8,185 nt of DNA, from positions 1-8,185 of the forward strand of contig RKSH01000162.1 of assembly GCA_007570945.1 (NCBI GenBank), written 5' to 3'. Under the pieces are notes generated by a model that saw only the letters and a list, made by a program, of their open reading frames with translations, had not been told where the DNA came from and ran no database searches. Below are positions 6,904 to 8,185 of this stretch, in pieces. The stretch comes from Gammaproteobacteria bacterium (GTDB lineage: Bacteria > Pseudomonadota > Gammaproteobacteria > Arenicellales > Spongiicolonaceae). Numbering within the stretch: the first letter of the stretch is position 1; every line of letters starts with the position of its first letter. The translations under genes were made by a program, and so were the position numbers.

Positions 6904-8097
6904 TCAACGCCAAATGCGCGACAGGGCCGCGACCAGGCGGTCCGCGTCGCCGCTGCTGTGCACCGGCGACGGGGTGATGCGGAGGCGCTCGGCGCCTTTG
7001 TCCACGGTGGGGTAGTTAATCGGCTGGATGTAGATTTTTTCCTCGTGCAGCAGGCGGTCGCTGAGTGCCTTGCAGCGCACCGGGTCGCCCACCATCAGCG
7101 GCACGATGTGGCTGGCGGTTTCCATGAGCGGCAGGCCGGCGGCCTTGATTTTTTGTTTCACTTCGGCGACGCGCGCGCGGTGTTGTTCACGTTCCGCGCC
7201 GCTTTCTTTCAGGTGGCGGATGCTGGCGGTGGCGGCGGCGGCGATGGCCGGCGGCAGCGCGGTGGTGAAGATGAAACCGGAGGCGTAACTGCGGACGAAG
7301 TCAATGATGTTCCCGGCGGCGGCGATGTAGCCGCCAATCACGCCGTAGGCTTTGGCCAGGGTGCCCTCAATGATGTCCACCTCGGAGGCGATGCCATCGC
7401 GTTCACTGATGCCGCCGCCGCGCGCGCCGTACATGCCGACGGCGTGCACTTCGTCGAGGTAGGTGAGGGCGTTGTGCCGTTTGGCGATGGTGACGATGTC
7501 GGCGATGGGCGCGATGTCGCCGTCCATGGAGTACACCGATTCAAAAACCACGATCTTCGGCTGCGCGGCGGGCAGGTCTTTGAGGTGGTTGTGCAGGTCG
7601 GCGGCGTCGTTGTGGCGGAAGATGATTTTTTTCGCGCGGCTGCCGCGGATGCCTTCAATCATGGATGCATGGTTTTTTGCGTCGGACAAAACAACGCAGT
7701 CCGGCAGCCGTGACGCGAGTGTTGCAAGCGTCGCCCAGTTGGAAACATAGCCGGAGGAGAATAGCAGCGCGGCGGGTTTGGCATGCAAATCGGCGAGTTC
7801 ACGTTCCAGAATGACGTGCGCGTGGGTGGTGCCGGCGATGTTGCGTGTGCCGCCGGCGCCGGCGCCGTACTGTTTCATGCCGCGGGCCATGGCGGCGAGC
7901 ACCAGCGGGTGCTGGCCCATGCCGAGGTAGTCGTTGGAGCACCAGATGGTGATTTCATTCGCGCCGCCGCTTTCGCCATCGCGCCAGGTGGCGCGCGGGT
8001 AGTCGCCGGCGTGGCGCTCCAGGTCGGCAAAAACACGGTAGCGGCCTTCGTCATGAAGGTTGCGGAGTTGCGCGTCAAAAAATTGCCGATAATCCAT
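6904..8097 (-). CDS. hemA: 5-aminolevulinate synthase (C4 pathway)
   Basis: ALAS condenses glycine with succinyl-CoA to give 5-aminolevulinate, the first haem precursor, using pyridoxal phosphate. The 397-residue protein starts MDYRQFFDAQLRNLHDEGRYRVFADLER, in segments typical of bacterial ALAS (401 residues in Rhodobacter capsulatus). Family motifs are NDYLGMGQHP, GTRNIAGT, NHASMIEGIR (His143), SVYSMDGDIAPI and LDEVHAVGMYG (Asp215). The PLP lysine is Lys249 in EGTLAKAYG, and the C-terminal INYPTVDKGAERLRITPSP follows. GTRN, the INYPTV block and the close N-terminal match separate it from the related KBL, AONS and serine palmitoyltransferase enzymes. The name hemA here means ALAS, not the glutamyl-tRNA reductase that carries the same symbol in most gammaproteobacteria. 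No antibiotic C5N or other secondary-metabolite genes are seen nearby, so a primary haem role is the simplest reading. Confidence 0.95.
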   Translation of the reverse strand: MDYRQFFDAQLRNLHDEGRYRVFADLERHAGDYPRATWRDGESGGANEITIWCSNDYLGMGQHPLVLAAMARGMKQYGAGAGGTRNIAGTTHAHVILERELADLHAKPAALLFSSGYVSNWATLATLASRLPDCVVLSDAKNHASMIEGIRGSRAKKIIFRHNDAADLHNHLKDLPAAQPKIVVFESVYSMDGDIAPIADIVTIAKRHNALTYLDEVHAVGMYGARGGGISERDGIASEVDIIEGTLAKAYGVIGGYIAAAGNIIDFVRSYASGFIFTTALPPAIAAAATASIRHLKESGAEREQHRARVAEVKQKIKAAGLPLMETASHIVPLMVGDPVRCKALSDRLLHEEKIYIQPINYPTVDKGAERLRITPSPVHSSGDADRLVAALSRIWR

Positions 8098-8104
8098 GGC
8101 GCGG

Positions 8105-8110
8105 ATTATA
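8105..8110 (-). promoter_or_regulatory. Candidate -10 element of hemA, possibly leaderless
   Basis: A perfect TATAAT on the minus strand ends seven bases before ATG 8097. If used, transcription would begin at or next to the A of the start codon, giving a leaderless mRNA. That fits the lack of any Shine-Dalgarno before this ATG. No good -35 is found 16-18 bases upstream. The six bases could be chance, but the surrounding DNA is very G+C rich. Confidence 0.4.
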
Positions 8111-8128
8111 AACGCGCCGGCGGCGGCA

Positions 8129-8185
8129 TCATTGTCGCGCGTTGCGCAACAGGTGGGCGGTGAGGAGTCGCACCTGGGTTTCAGT
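8129..8185 (-). CDS. Possible C-terminal end of an upstream gene (partial)
   Basis: Read from the window edge, the minus strand is open for 18 codons (TETQVRLLTAHLLRNARQ) and stops at TGA 8131-8129, which is 31 bases before the hemA start. The composition looks like an amphipathic helix ending a protein, but the piece is too short to identify or to rule out chance. It also contains a 10-bp perfect palindrome GTTGCGCAAC (8141-8150), which could instead be an operator upstream of hemA. Confidence 0.25.
   Translation of the reverse strand, partial: TETQVRLLTAHLLRNARQ

Noticed and set aside
6871..7713. 280-codon open frame on the + strand opposite hemA
   Set aside because: It is a Gly/Asp/Val-rich shadow of ALAS codons. 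ALAS on the other strand is unambiguous.
1..8185. CRISPR array, tRNA or rRNA gene, or intact insertion sequence
   Set aside because: No regularly spaced direct repeats, cloverleaf-like sequences with CCA ends or transposase motifs were seen on either strand by eye.

Overview
The window (about two-thirds G+C) looks like a chromosomal segment of a gammaproteobacterium or close relative. The main evidence is the syntenic block dapF - DUF484 - xerC (3415-6065, + strand), the order known from E. coli (dapF-yigA-xerC) and its relatives. The XerC C-terminus, including the Tyr box LGHADISTTQIYTH, also reads like gamma/beta XerC. Two things sit less comfortably with that. The gene usually found after xerC (yigB, a HAD phosphatase) is absent, and its place is taken by an orphan ParA-type ATPase and a 5-aminolevulinate synthase (ALAS). 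ALAS marks the C4 (Shemin) haem route typical of Alphaproteobacteria. No species can be named from the sequence alone.

Layout from left to right. (1) 1-777 is a non-coding or decayed accessory patch. It holds two arms of a large imperfect inverted repeat (about 110 bp each, 97 of 110 positions matching), whose left arm encodes a short MgtE-like N-terminal fragment, followed by a frameshifted and truncated remnant of a DNA adenine methyltransferase. (2) 778-3280 (minus) is a large secreted subtilisin-family (S8) protease with a lipoprotein signal peptide and a C-terminal region that looks like an outer-membrane barrel. Its N-terminus and protease domain are separated by a run of 12 G, which leaves the gene out of frame as sequenced. 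(3) 3281-3414 is a divergent intergenic region serving the protease and dapF. (4) 3415-6065 is the tight dapF-DUF484-xerC operon. (5) 6070-6693 (minus) is a ParA-like ATPase, convergent with xerC. (6) 6694-6903 is an intergenic gap with no gene seen. (7) 6904-8097 (minus) is ALAS, with a consensus TATAAT only seven bases before its start codon. (8) 8129-8185 (minus) may be the last codons of a further gene.

The standout is the protease. A homopolymeric G tract directly after the lipobox cysteine, which must contain 8, 11 or 14 G to be in frame but here contains 12, is the architecture of a contingency (phase-variation) switch. It parallels the meningococcal surface protease NalP, also a phase-variable lipoprotein subtilase autotransporter. 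The main rival explanation is a homopolymer sequencing or assembly error. Either way the intended product is almost certainly the 833-residue fused reading, not the two separate frames.

The rest is housekeeping: lysine/peptidoglycan precursor synthesis (DapF), chromosome dimer resolution (XerC) and haem precursor synthesis (ALAS).
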